A stretch of 64,000 nt of DNA from Anisakis pegreffii (lineage: Eukaryota > Nematoda > Chromadorea > Rhabditida > Anisakidae). The stretch is taken from assembly GCA_035041965.1 (NCBI GenBank), contig JAPYMA010000160.1, forward strand, positions 1 to 64,000, read 5' to 3'. The position numbers were made by a program, and so were the translations under genes. Positions 23,829 to 37,400 of this stretch are shown here, one piece after another. The first letter of the stretch is position 1, and each line of letters begins with the position of its first letter. The notes beneath the pieces were generated by a model. The model made no database searches. It saw only the letters and a program-made list of their open reading frames with translations, and had not been told where the DNA came from.

Positions 23829-24301
23829 TTCTGCAATATTTGTCGAAAAATCTCAAACAGGTAGCTCACAAAGCGCCTTCGTAAAACTCCTCTGATGTGA
23901 ATATTTACCAATAATTTGTTATCACATCTCGAACATCGCAACTAAGTGCCGGTGTATAATACAATTGGTTCTGATTCGATATGATCAAAATTTTCAAGTT
24001 ATACGGTAACCAAACGTGAAACGTGAGCCACGACGCTGAACAAAACACTATTACGAGTAAATTTTCCTTCGAAGACAGTGTAAATTCTCCTAAGTTCACC
24101 ACCTTACTACTAGTTTTAGAAGTAACTACTATGTTCAGAAGCAATTATGCAGCCATCTTCTCAAGTTTGCATTTCTCGAAGCCGTTACTCTTTTATACGA
24201 TTGTCCTCTGTTCTTTTACCGTCTAAATATTCAATCTACTTTGGTGACTTTTTGATCCATGCGACCATATTATTTATGATCTAATTATACATCATTTAGT
24301 A
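23829..24301. other. upstream flank of gene B; no gene seen
   Basis: Begins with the ATATTGCAG acceptor of gene B (minus strand, about 23831-23839), probably a spliced-leader site. The remainder has no supported coding region. Confidence 0.4.
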
Positions 24302-24816
24302 TTAACAATATTCTGATTTTCTGCAGTTCGTAAGGATTTTCTGCAATTCCGCAAAATGCTGTATATCAAGCTTCTTGGTCAGAAGTCCGTTTGCCTGATG
24401 CAAAATCCACCCGCTCATCACGTGCCTAACGCTCTACAGCAATTATACGTCTCCAAAAAAAGTTAATCCCGTTTGACGCCATCCCCCAATCGTTTTCTTT
24501 CATTTGTATATCATTCATTCCAAACTGCGCTACCATCATCTCATAAAAAATATCATAAATGTATTTCGATGACATTCCCATGAAGATTAGGAATAAACAC
24601 ATTTTAATGCACTGATAATCACATTCAAACGGATTGCTTAGAATAGTACAAGGAATGAAAAAGGTCACAATTTGAATTGCTTTTGAAATGCTGTTCGATT
24701 TCTTGTTTCATGCCGTGCTTATCACAAAACTGTAATAAAATTTTTTTCTCGCATTCTTTAGAAGATTTTAAAAGAACGAAATTAATTCTCATGACTTTCA
24801 GGCATTTTCGCGCTAC
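24302..24816 (-). pseudogene. possible small cysteine-rich gene, frame broken at a T5 run
   Basis: Three minus-strand pieces look coding. Piece p (about 24816-24655) reads ...ECEKKILLQFCDKHGMKQEI.... Piece q (about 24660-24534) reads ...PFECDYQCIKMCLF... and ends ATGATG|GTAGCG in phase 0. Piece r (24433-24302) follows GCTGTAG in phase 0 and ends ...LQKILTNCRKSEYC-TGT-TAA style, with the last Cys before the stop. Pieces q and r join cleanly. Pieces p and q are contiguous except for a one-base frame change at CCTTTTTC, so this is either a pseudogene or a sequencing error. Cysteine spacing suggests a small disulphide-rich protein, but no family is recognised and no start was fixed. Confidence 0.28.
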
Positions 24817-27217
24817 TCATAAGATAAAAGTGACGAACTTCAATGCTGTCTCATAAAAACATGAAACAGCTTCAAACAGTGATATTGTTACGGGACGGAG
24901 AAAAAACCTCATCACATGGTAAACAATGTCAGAACGTTATCTGCTATTGGCACATTTTTGCCTTTTTGGAACAAAAAAAATGATATTGCGTTCACATCAC
25001 ATGCGATTTTTGAAAATTATCATCGGTCATGAGATCGACGTACGAAGGAAAGCGCAAAGCTACTGATGTGATATTGCCCGTATCATGTGACATAACCAAA
25101 TACAGCATTAAGTGTGCATTTCAAAATTTCCTCCGAATTTCCAGTACATGAATCCCAAAACATTTGGTGATATGCAGTTTGTCAGTACCTAATTTTCTTC
25201 AATCCTGATCAATTGAACTACCAAATTATATACATTCAAGTTGCATCAAGTGCGCATCGGCAGAGGCAAAAAAAGCTGAAACTCTGACAGGTAAAAGATC
25301 ACAATTATTTGAGTCGACTGGGAAATTGTATCGGAGTTTTGATTCAGGATCATCAACCGATCACCGTTTTATAAGCCTAATATACTTGGTTCTAGCTTTA
25401 ACGAAGTGATTTTTTCCTAACGACAATTGCTCCGGCAACATCGATCCGTTGTTTCGGGTTTATTTTAATGAGAAGAAGAGAAATATCGAAAACAATCTCA
25501 ATTTATGAGAAACATAGTTGCTGTGCACATAAACAAATACCAGCTTGGTAGTAAATAATTACAGGTAACCAAAGTCAAGCATGATCTATATAATAAAACG
25601 TGATTATTTCGTATCATATCAGTTGCTCAAGGTAACACGATAATTGAAACTGACAAGAAGAACAAGCGAAGTAGAAAAATTTTGTAAATGGAACAACAAT
25701 TTAACTCAAAATTATTTTTCCGCTGAACTGCTATGAATTTTGCTTGAATTGCTGCCTCAGACATCAGGCATAATTTTTGATCATTGATTGTTAAGTCGTG
25801 AACACTCGATTGCCGAGTAGTGTAGATTTAGAGTCGGTCGAGCTTATGAGTTCACGAGCAACGCAGAATCAAATTTGGCTGATCCTCGGACTTTAGCTTG
25901 GGCGAAATATTGTGAACGAGTGGGCTGCGCTCAAAACGGATATATCTATTTACATAGCTAAACTTAAACATAAGTTTAGGTCATGAAAATTTCACTGTAA
26001 GTATCAATAGAGCAGAAACTAGAGCAACCGATCTAAACTAGAGCAGAAACAACGTATGAAGTAACGGTACGATAGTGCAGATTCATGAAAACTGACTAGA
26101 AAACTGCAATCAACGATTCTTCGAATTTGAGTCTTGAGTTATTAAGCGCAAACCTTCAGAACTCTTATTTTTTCCATAAACAGTTTAATTATAGTCTGAA
26201 TTCGTTTTGGCTAATAACTGTGGCACTATAACAAGTTTCAAAAAATGGATTTCCGTGCCAATTGAAGAGGTATTCGTAATCGAAATACATCAGCATATCC
26301 CACAGAAGCACAATCAAAATGATTCAGAACATTCCAAATTCGTTTCATAACATACGAATAAACGATCAAGCGGCCCTCACTGCTTGTCTTAGTGTTCATA
26401 TCACTGAATAACTGTGCATGTGGCAGAAATCAGTCATCTTTTATGAGGGTGTGTGGAATCATAAAGTTTTCAGTGCATGCGTTGAAATGTGACGACTGAG
26501 AACGTTTGCTGATAAATTGCAAGAAACATTTCACAGCGTACTCAATATATATGTCAGCTAGTTTCGTTGTATTCTCGATCATCAACTGATGATGCTAAAA
26601 CTAGCAGAATGCCATGGAGCCATGGCCATTTATTAACTAACCATTAAGACCGAGTTGCTCTTTTCTCAATGCAATAGCAAACGGTCAAACTGACTCGATA
26701 ATCAGCAAAAGTAAATACCTCTTCAAGAATAGCTATCATATCATACCATGCGTTTCATCTCGTTTGATGTCGACCCGCAATCAAATATTTTGAATGTTTC
26801 TGCATGGAATGCAAGTAGTCACGAGTTATGATACAGTTTTCGTTGAATATTTACCTTGCTTCATATTCACTGAATGTATCATTACTGTTCGCTTACTGTA
26901 CAAATAATGTCTATTTTTATTTATTATTGTGATCACTGACTGATCAATTCATAGAACCTTTTAAATGTAATGAATGTGGCTATGACTATGACTGTACCTC
27001 AAATGGAAATTTTTTCTCATCGTTTTTGAGTGATTCATAGAGAATAACAAGTATCCACTCATGAGTTTATGACAGTCAGATAGGTACTGTTGCTGCTGCT
27101 GCTGCTGAAGGAATTTGAAATATGCATCTGTATTTAAAGTTCAACATTGCGAAAAAAATTGCAAAAAACAACGCATTTTATTAGGAAAACATTCATTCAT
27201 TAGGAAAACATAGAAAA
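24817..27217. other. 2.4-kb spacer between transporters B and C
   Basis: AT-rich with no supported gene. A short (CTG)n tract lies at about 27088-27107. Confidence 0.35.
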
Positions 27218-27740
27218 AACTGACTGAACATAATTTTCACATATTCCATATTTATAGACAAACACAAACACAAATTTTTGTGTGTATAAATATAAATGTT
27301 TTGATGTTGATACGATATAGTCACGCATTCCATGAGCAGCGTAACACACATTCATGATGGATGGTGGCTTGTACACAGTACCAAAAAAAACTGGTAAAAA
27401 GTGTGCAGAATGCATGAACAACGTATGCACACAACGTGGAAAGCGCATTCGATAAGAAAAGAAGCCCTGACCTGAATTTCTTTCTATTTTATTTACAAAA
27501 CATTCACAAGAAACTGACTGACTGGACATAATTTACATTTCGATGTCTATCGACAAAAACGCAAAACAAATTTTCGCATGTATAAATATGAATGTATTGA
27601 CGACGTTGAATATCAACGACAATTCATTAATATGAATGTATAACATTCACGGTTGCTTGTACACAGTACAAAAGAAACGGCAAAGAATCTTACGGGATAT
27701 GTAGAATGTAGATATATAAGTGCACAAGATGCATTAAGTG
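27218..27740. repeat. diverged direct duplication just 3' of gene C
   Basis: Unit 1 (about 27218-27435) and unit 2 (about 27513-27740) share ACTGACTG..ACATAATTT, GACAAA.AC.CAAA, TGTATAAATAT.AATGT.TTGA.G and GGCTTGTACACAGTACCAAAA or near matches in the same order. Both units sit downstream of the stop codon of transporter C, so unit 2 may lie in its 3' UTR. Long open frames crossing them (27200-27529 and 27613-27843, minus) show no family and are probably incidental. Confidence 0.6.
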
Positions 27741-27839
27741 CATACAATAACTTAAGTTCTAGCCTGAAACTACATGGTGCGTTTCGAGTGGCGCTTTTCA
27801 GTTGGCCTCTCAGAACGATGGCGGTGATGTTTAGTTGCT

Positions 27840-30800
27840 TCAATCGTACTGATTATAAAAGTCGATAAATTTGCTACATCTAGCATTATCACCAGTTCGA
27901 GAAACGTTCTGCCATAGTCCACAGCAATTCATATTAGTGCCCTCTCCAGTTGAATCACCCGACTCCAACGCATTCATCACTGATCGCAAATAACACGGTA
28001 GTGAAAACTGTGTGGTGACCAATTCCCGAATGGCTGAATATGTGGTGGCAGCTCCACCAACGATTGCTAGTGCTGAAATTCGCAAAATTGTTCAAAACCT
28101 CACGTTCTATATCGTTGAACTTAAATATGATGCATGATGCAACAGTATCACATATAATGTTTTCCTTGATTTCCGACACTGCAGAAAATGATCGTAGCGA
28201 TGCTCATAACTAATTTAAAATGGCAATTCTACGTTCCAGGTCAACGTGGAACTGACTGAGCTGTGAAGGTATCGCATAACAAAGCGATCATCAACGATTC
28301 AATTGAAAACCGGTTGTGTTTACAGGAAAATCAAAAGTAGAACTGAAATATACTGAGAAAAACATGAGCAATAGCAATTAGCAACAAAAAGTAACAACGT
28401 ACTGATCACTGCTGCACATATGATCAAACGCCGTTTCGGTGTCCTTTGAATGACTCTGAAATGAATTTTAGTGAAACAAGTTTATGATTGAAATCACATG
28501 ACTCAAAGAATTTCTCTCAGAAAATGACTTCCTTTTGTGAGCAGCCATATTTATATGTTTCGAAAAATTTCATTCATTTTTTGTGTAATCTGATAAACTA
28601 TTTGTCGTCGTCGTCGGAAAAACTGCACTTCAAATAGTGTGAATTGACACAAACAAAAAATTGACAGAACGAACTTTCAAGTGCTTTTGTAACCATTTTG
28701 GCAACGTCAATGAAACAAACAACACAATTGCTGGTTGCACTTTTAATTATTTCTCAATTTTACGTTTGCTGTGCATTTCTCTCAATGTGAAATTTTATCA
28801 GTTCCTATCAGTGGACTCATTGATGTCCATTTGCTAATTCGCTCAATTGGAGCGATGTTTTGATTTATTGTTTTATACTAGATTCAATAAGTTTTATTAC
28901 ACATGTGTTTGGGAAGTGAATGAAGAAATGCAAAACGCACTCGCTAAATGAAGGCGATTTATCACAGTACTCTTCGAATTGAGCGCTTGTACATTCGGAA
29001 TTCATTGCATCCTCACCAACCGACAGATACAGATAGAAGAGGCACGGAAAGACGAGTGCTGTCAAGGTGATCGTCGATCCACCGACGAGATCAAGTAGTG
29101 GGCCAAAATTTGGGATTGTTTCAGCGATAAACCCGACAGCCATCATTACGAACGTTCGAACAAGAACCCGTTGCCATCCGAAATCTGAAAGTTTAGTTAA
29201 ATATCCCACAAAATTCTCACAATCAGCTTTCTTCCAGATCAAGTCATTCTTACCTAGTGAATCAGAGTTTAGAATCTGAATTCAGAATCAATGGACTGAA
29301 ACTTTAAACTGTACGTGTTTGGCGTGATATTTTTTCTTCAGTTCCTTGTCATGATCACGCTTTTTTTAAAGATATCATCAAGCAGTCAGAGATTTGATAA
29401 TTGATATGCTTCATTTTGATCATCGAATGCTAGGAGCTAAGGAACTGACTGGAGGACATTTCACGTGGAATGATTACTGATTCCGGTGACGAAGAACAAA
29501 ATTATTCGAGGATTTTGATTCTGTTCGAGGATTCCAATTGAAGTCTAGATTTTTTTCACTCCGGATTAATTTCAAATTCAGCAAAAGATTGATAATGCCG
29601 TTTAAAATCATCTAGGTTGGTGCTTCTAAAAAATAAAATGTAAATGAGTTGATGTGGATTCTATCGAAAACAGATTCCTAAAGCATAGCTAGCAATAGCT
29701 GACGATTTATTGGGTCGATTATAAAATATTCTCTTCTCGAAAGAAATGCTCATGTTTTTGGTATCGTGCTGTGCTGATCACTGAAAAATCGAATCATAAA
29801 TAATGATGAAACAGAGTAAACTTCATCGTTGCCCTCGTTGCTGTTGCCAGTCTAATTCACCCACAATTTTCAGTGTTGTTCAATTCCGAAGTTCTTATCA
29901 ATCATTTATCTTCCAATAGTGATCATTTTATTTCTGGTTTACGGCATTTTATTGCCAACAAAACATTTTCCAATGATTATTGTCAACACGATCAGCAACA
30001 ATAATCAATTCATAGTAAACTAAACCGATTTTATCGTTTACTGGTTAAAAATAAACACGGTTATGGGTGATAAATCTGATGATCGAAGAAGAATGCCAAT
30101 ATTTACTTTTCAGATAAAAATTTTTATGCAACTGCCAGTTGTGCGCTTTTCTTTGCATACCACCGAGAATTTGCTGATAAGAAAAACTTTGCTTCTTTCA
30201 GCACCATAAAAACATTTTGCGGAGCTTGTCCAGGGAGGGAACTAAAGTAAGCACAGTGATTGAGACTGAATGTTATCTTATGAGACGAAACCATAATTTT
30301 TGGGATATTACTGATTCTAGCAGTTTATTTTAGGACATTCAGCACCTTGACGGAATAGTTTCAGGCATTCAGCACCTGGTTATGATTTCTACATGCTTGA
30401 TTTATTTTTTCCAAAATGGAGTGAACAGTTCAGTCTTGTGGAATGCGGAGAGCTGGAGTGAAGCAAAAAGAATTGTAGAGTGCATAAACTGTGAAGAAGT
30501 TAGAGTTTCACTGGACATACCCAACTAGCTGCGAGCAAAATCATCGTGTGGCTGAGGCTTGATAACAGGCTCATTGAAGCACAGGTAGGTAGGTTTCGAG
30601 CTAGGTGATATCAACCAACTGATTGTGAGTGAGAGTGTTCGAATGAACTTACGATGTGGTGCATTGACGACCTCCTCAGCGTCCTGATTCAATGGATTGA
30701 AAACGATCGTTAACGTGAGTACACAGTGTATTGTAATGAAAACGTTGACTATTTGTTGAATTGGCAGCACTTGAATTGAGTTGATAATTGAGGATTGGAT

Positions 30801-33800
30801 TGAGTTACCATATGTGAGGTAACCAACCACCGAAACGGGTACATATATCAAAATGAGTACTGAAACAATTTTGATTGATTTATGTGACTGATCTCCATTT
30901 TTGTTTATCACAACGAGAACAGTTCAGTGCTTTGAAAAGAGAACACTTGTTCTTCAAAACACAACAACAAACTACTTTCTTCTTCGTCTTCAAACAAATT
31001 TGAACTCTTCCAGCTGTTTTGGAATTATTTTCAACAGTTGCAATTAACTTTGGAACGGAGGGTTAAGTTCCGAAAAAAAATGCATTGCTGATAAATTGTA
31101 TGTGTGAGTGGAGGGATTTGTTCGACTTTATCTTCTCACTACGATGAGCATTCGCAGTTGTACACTAGTAAATGCTGAATATTGCTTCGTCCGATCCGAT
31201 TGTTTCACTTGCTCTAGGTTCTAGCTGATCGTGAGTAAAAGTGTGACGATGTGGGCGAAAATTCACTGGTTTTTGTAAAGCTACAATGAAAAGTGAATCG
31301 ATCACGAGAACTAGTCCGTTCGATTGTGAGCAAGTAAGTAAAAACAACAATCACGATAATTAGTGTCTCAACAACAAGGCCAAGAAATTGTTTCGGCTAG
31401 AGAAGTCAACTTCCTTACGGAAGATGATCAGCCATTCGGATGTTTTCGAATATTGCACTTACTGTTGACATACTAAATATTTTATGACAGTAAATATTTT
31501 GATAGTAGTTGACATTATTACGAATCTCAAATTCTTTTTAAAGCACAATTTATCAAATACATTGATAGCTTTTGATGTTAAGCCACATCAAGCGATACCC
31601 AATGAAATTCTCAAGTCCTTGCTAACCGAAAGAACGCACTGTTAGATCTATGACGATTTAGTGCGTAGTCTGTTTGTATTTGAGACTAGTGATCATAATA
31701 AGTGATTAACATTGCATTTGGTTGATTCGTAAAATCATGTGAGCGAACACTCAATAACACGATTGCTTTAACCACTTAATGCCGCATTTCGCTAACTGTT
31801 ATCATTTCCACATGGTAGCGATGCAATTGATCCAAGCATCACATTCGGATGTTAATCATGTAATAAACATTCCCAAAACTCTGCTCAACTATGCTTTAGT
31901 TCTTATCAACCGCATGACTCTATCGCTTTCATTGAAACTTTACTATGGAGCCAATGATAGTGAATACTGCCTCTAGTTTGTACGTATTTCATATGAATAT
32001 TATTGTTTCCAATACAAACAATACCATTCAGTCATATGAAGCGATATCAGTAAATCGTATTCAACTGATACGAGTAATTGTTTTGTAGTCGAATTCGAAC
32101 AGAGATCAATCAGGGACAGATATACTGAGGGACTGAACCGATGGTCGCGATTATATAATATACAAATATTACTTTCAAAACGAGAAAAACATGAAGTTTC
32201 ATTTTATACTTGATCTTTCATACAAATCTAATGGGAAGACACATCAAATGTTTCGAATGTAAATTCATTGAATGTGTTCTTGTGAGGTTTTCAGCCAAAC
32301 ACACTATCATCAGCAAATTGAAAGTATGCGATGTGCTCTCAAAAATATGCAAATAAACTTACTCGAGAAAGCAAGAATAGTGGAACGTATGAAATGATAT
32401 GGTTTTTGCATATCATGCTGAATTGTCGGAAAAGCAGCATGTCCACCGAAAGAGAACAGAAGAGTACCTAAAGCCAGAAAATAATTCGTTGGTACCAAGC
32501 GCGTATTTTTACCCGATACATGCGCACATGTACCATAATCAAGCGCTGAACCAACCAAGATCAGTACAACAGCGGCCAGTGTTGTTACCATACCAACAAC
32601 TATGACCAACCTGCAAATTCAAGCGTTACAATCACATCCCTCCTATCGAATATTGAATTTTGCATTGGCTCTCTGTGAAATGCACGAAAAAACAACTGTT
32701 CTATCCTGTTCAAGTCAGTACTTTGCGTTATTGGCATCAGTGCTTCTCTAGATGACCTTTTATTCTATTTGACTTTAGTTTTCAGTCAAATACATCGGTG
32801 TTTTGTTTGATCGTCATGAACTGTTTGGCTGATCAAACTTCAAAGTAACTCACCAAAAATCTTGTGGTGATTTTAGAAATGTCACCGGCAGAAGACATAT
32901 ACACATGATAATAATGATATAGCAAAACGAGAAGTCGGTCTCGAAGAATGCCTCAAGGAAGTCGTGGATATTTTTTGACGATAGCAACAAGTAGACGACA
33001 GCGATACCGAATTGTGTGATGTCGATACAAATCGTCACAATCAATCTGAAATTAGGACAAGAGATTAGTGATAAGTTCTGCTTAATTTCATTTGGATGCA
33101 TCATTATCCATGCAGAAATTTGGCTCATCTTTTGATTAGATTGAGAACTGTAGAGGAAACATCAGCCAAATTCAAGATCTTAGTTCACTGATCATATCTG
33201 AAATGGCGATTTGCTTCCACTTCAAAACTGAATATCTGGTGATGTGCAGTGAATAAAATTGAAATATTTTAAACTTTATCGCATTTTCATAGCTGACTAG
33301 TCTTAAGACATCCAAGAAATAAACACTGCACAAAGAGTAATTCTAGTTTGACCCTATGAACCAAGAAATTATCGTGTTGGAACCATACTGCACTGTTGAA
33401 TTATTTCTGGGAATGCTGTAAAGCTCTTTTCGATCTGACTGAGAAAGTGACGAGGCTATTGAAAAAAACGAACTTCACTATTGGACCCATTGCTCGCTGT
33501 CCAATTTCCGGATAGGGTTTCCGGCAATAATCACGATACTCAGGCCAACGCCTCTGCATAATTACCCAGCATTCACCGAGTACATACGATGTGTAGGTGG
33601 TTGCGGCTGCCATAATTGCAGTAAGCACTAGTCCAGGATAAAAATCTGGAATAGATGACTGACTGGAGTTCGTGTAATGTTTATTGTAAGAACCATCTTT
33701 AACTATTTGAACAAGGCAATTTTTTTCGAAACTGTTTTGCTGACTGTGATTTATTTATTGCACAATGCACTTGACAAACAGAGCTACTGGCTGGTATCAT

Positions 33801-34460
33801 GCTGTTTCTCATCTTGTAAGTCAGCTGTCGTATTGAAAATGATTCCTTTTATCAAGAGCAAGTTGCACTGACTTCTCAGTAGTTTGTTTTTTCAACAGAT
33901 GAGTTTTCCTGCGTATCTGAAGGGGAAATAAGCTGAAACATGTAAACGGATGACCCAGTTTAATATGGGTCACGACTGGCAAGTTACACTCTTATGCAGC
34001 TTTAAGTTACTCTCTTATATCTCTCATTGCAGCAATGGATGCACACTAAAAGTGAACAGAGCGATTTCGTGAATGTATAAATTGGTATTCATCTTTCGAT
34101 TAAAAGATTAGGTTGAAGCAAACAGTTGGTCTAAATGTATTAATCTTGAACATATCATATTACTGACCAATTTAATTGGCGTGGTATTGATTGGAAATGA
34201 GAATTTTAAATGTTTTCGGTTATGATCATAATGAATCTGAACTTGTCAAAAGCAGCAAGTGATCGTTTCTGACCTGATTGTATCATTGCGGCCGGAAGGG
34301 CCACAAGGCCACCGCCGGCGAGATCACCAACTAGAAATAAACCGGTCACGATCCAATGAAGGCCAGTTTCGTTGCGATATTTTATCGACGGTTGACTCAT
34401 ACGAGGACCAGATATTGTGGACAATGAAACGTCAGAATTTCGGATTTTCTTCGAGGCCAT
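27840..34460 (-). CDS. Aa_trans amino-acid transporter, paralogue C
   Basis: Exons, minus strand: 34460-34274, 33645-33474, 33045-32854, 32610-32363, 30859-30653, 29184-28941, 28455-28403 and 28072-27840, giving 511 residues. Exon phases are identical to A and B; only exons 1, 6 and 8 differ in length. Motifs: GDLAGGGLVALPAA in helix 1, CRKPYPEIGQRAMG, NYFLALGTLLFSFGGHAAFP, and NPLNQDAEEV. Helix 11 is followed by a tail with NCCGLWQNVS. Introns 4 and 5 are about 1.5 kb each, the longest of the three genes. The start ATG lies 3 bases after CCTCCTCTCAG. This copy keeps the most canonical donors (GTAAGT after exons 4 and 5). It is expected to be a multi-pass membrane amino-acid transporter; the substrate is unknown. 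Confidence 0.9.
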
Positions 34461-37400
34461 TCTCTGAGAGGAGGAATAAATTTCATGGTTTAGACAATCA
34501 AATGAGATGCGCTGATCTTGTTTAGTGGAATATGTGACATATTTTTTGATTGCGATACATTGAAAAGGTTTATCAGACGCATTTTAGCGAGTATCCATTG
34601 GGAACACATTTCAGAAGGTTCAATAGAATGGATAACATTAAAACCGAACGACGCAAGCACAAATCGCAATAGATCAATAAACTTTACGAGAAGAACAATC
34701 TTCAAATTCCATGAATTCATTTGTGAGAGATAGAATAACCAAAAAATTCCACAGTTTGCTTAAACTTAAAATTTTTCTCAAAAACCTTCTTTGATAAGGA
34801 ATTCTTTGGAATAATACAAAATCATGATAAATAAAAATGACTCAGTCATGAGCAAAACCGTAATGGAACAATGATTAACGGATGACGTCATGGAGATGCC
34901 GTTAAGAAAGTAATTCACTATCACCTACTTGAATGACTAACAAGTGCAAATGCAAAAACATTGTAAAGTGACAAATAAAAACGGAATAATCATCTGAGTT
35001 GCGAAACAATGAGTGCCAAGGAAGCGATTCAGTTATAATAGTTTCATTTTCAGTGAATCAATCTTCCTTCCACCCGAGACGATATGAACATGTCTCGAAG
35101 AACATCTGATTCAAGCACTCCAACATCCTACCTCGTGATAACGCCATGAAATCTATCAAACAACTGACTAAGTATAACTAATTCCTGGAATCATTCCTAT
35201 TAATCGCTCAAAAGATAGCACGAAACAAGCCGTCCACACTGGAAATCATTACGATCAATCACTGAAAAGCATTAATCACGGAAATACTAAAACTCAGCAT
35301 GTGTACATTATTGGATGTTACTGAAAGGATTATCAACAGCACATGCATCATAGTGAATATGCGAATCAAAGTATTTGAATAAATAATGTACCATAGTGGA
35401 CGAAAATAGATCTAATAATGGATCATGGAATAAACGTGGGTGAATTTAACATCGTTCGCACCACTGCTCATGCACTGAAGTCCAGATAATTTAAGCGTCT
35501 CCTTATATACCACCAGTCGATATCAAGGAGTAAGCCGAACACCCACAATTACTCTATGATATCAGCACTAATAACATCAAAGATCAGTTTTCGACGAGAA
35601 TACAACTGTTTAGTGAAAAGCTGCAGGATGCTAGCGTGACGATATCAATAAATACGAGAGAGACGAGACTGTGGAAGAAGCCGATAGAATGGGAAAGAGA
35701 AGAAGTGAGTATCTTAATTAATGAGATGATACAAATTAATTGTTGTTGATTGATGATGATGATTGAAGACTCATGAACGCGAATGTGATCTGTATAGGTA
35801 GGTAGGTACATCACATATGGAGGAATGACTGAATGTTTGTATGTAAACAGTTTCGACCATCCACAAAAAACATTTCTAAACTCAGCAACCGTCCTAAAGC
35901 AATTAACAATTTGATATTGTTTTCTTGATGACTATCAATCACTACGCATCGAACAACATTTTGAATCAAACGTCAACTGAATGTTTCGAGAGTTACACGC
36001 AACTGATATGGTGGTGATGGTATGATGGCTTATGCATGGTACGAAATCAGTTTCGTTTGCGCTTACAATTAATGTTGAACAATTTCAAGGTCGGTCGATT
36101 TGTTGGACTGTTCAGGCATCATGATATGGTTAGGATGATGATGCTCTAACATCGGAAATGATCACGCTCTAACAGTTGAAAGATTCCCTCCATTCGATCA
36201 GCAAAAGCAGCGTATTGGTGTTAATCAGCACTAGCAACAGCAGCAGCAACAGTTAATCTGCTGCGTGCTCATTCGAAAGCGAATTGGTTTATGAATGAAT
36301 CGTTGTCGTTAATGCAAACCAACTACAATCAATAAACGAAGATTTGAATAATCTTTGGGAATCACGATTTGAGTTGGGGGTTTGATGCAATGAAATGCGC
36401 ATTTCATGCCATGGATTCGGGGTTTTGTATGAGAACTACTCGTTCAATTTAGATGAGAATAGCATTTAACAAACATTTGAAAAATCAATCGATTTTGGCA
36501 ATTTTTATAGTTTTATTGCACTTCAAATGAAGTCAACAGTAGTGACCTTCGAAATGGCAGTAGGCGTTTGAGATTTGCAAATAAACAAAAAGGACAATCG
36601 TAACACGACGAAAGTCATCATAATATTTCAGTAATAATAAGAAGAAGCAATAAAAATGAGGACATTTCCGGATAGTACTAAGAGATGAAAGATTAGTGGA
36701 CGTATAATTGATAACAACAATAATGAAGAGGCTTGATAAAATACGCTGACAAGCGTTTCTTAGAACATCACAAAAGGTAATCAAAACAGCTAAAGATTAC
36801 TTTTCAGTGGAGCGTTCAACAGAAAGGATCAGTGGGATAAGGCTATGTTATCAATGTCTAAGACAGATTCAATAACAAATTCGCGATTCGTTCAGAAGCA
36901 ATGATATTATCACCGCCAACTGCTGCTAATTTTGCTGTTGCTGCAAGAAATTTTGTCTGCGGAAGTAAGATTTGATCGTCGTCAAAACAACAAAACAACA
37001 AAATAAGAAGCAACCACCACTATTATTCTTGACATTATTACATTGTTATGATTGCAGCATGCTATTGAGTTGATTGAAATTTGTCTGTGGTTTTCAACAT
37101 TGACCTTGAGGTGCCTTGAGGTGATACTTACTCAACTGAGAGCACCAACAAATTTAGGACTTGGGAGGGGGTGAGGGCTACCAAAAGGGCTCCTAACTGG
37201 CTTTGCGGGAATCCCAGAACGTAGATAGACACCAATGCTGACTGGTGCAGTCGACGTCCATGAGCGCTATCAATAAGTTTGTTTGTGAATGATATGAAAC
37301 AAAGCCAGAAACTAGTTCCTTCCGTAAAAACCAGACTGACGAAAAAGCCGAGAAACGATTACCTTCTGACATTGCCCGGACAGTCTGCTTTTAATACTGC

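Noticed and set aside
27200..27843. Minus-strand frames of 109 and 76 codons
   Set aside because: They span the duplicated blocks 3' of gene C and show no shared protein between the two copies, so selection on a protein is unlikely.
34490..34733. Open frames on both strands just upstream of gene C
   Set aside because: Both look equally protein-like and neither has a splice or polyA signal that decides, so no gene is called.
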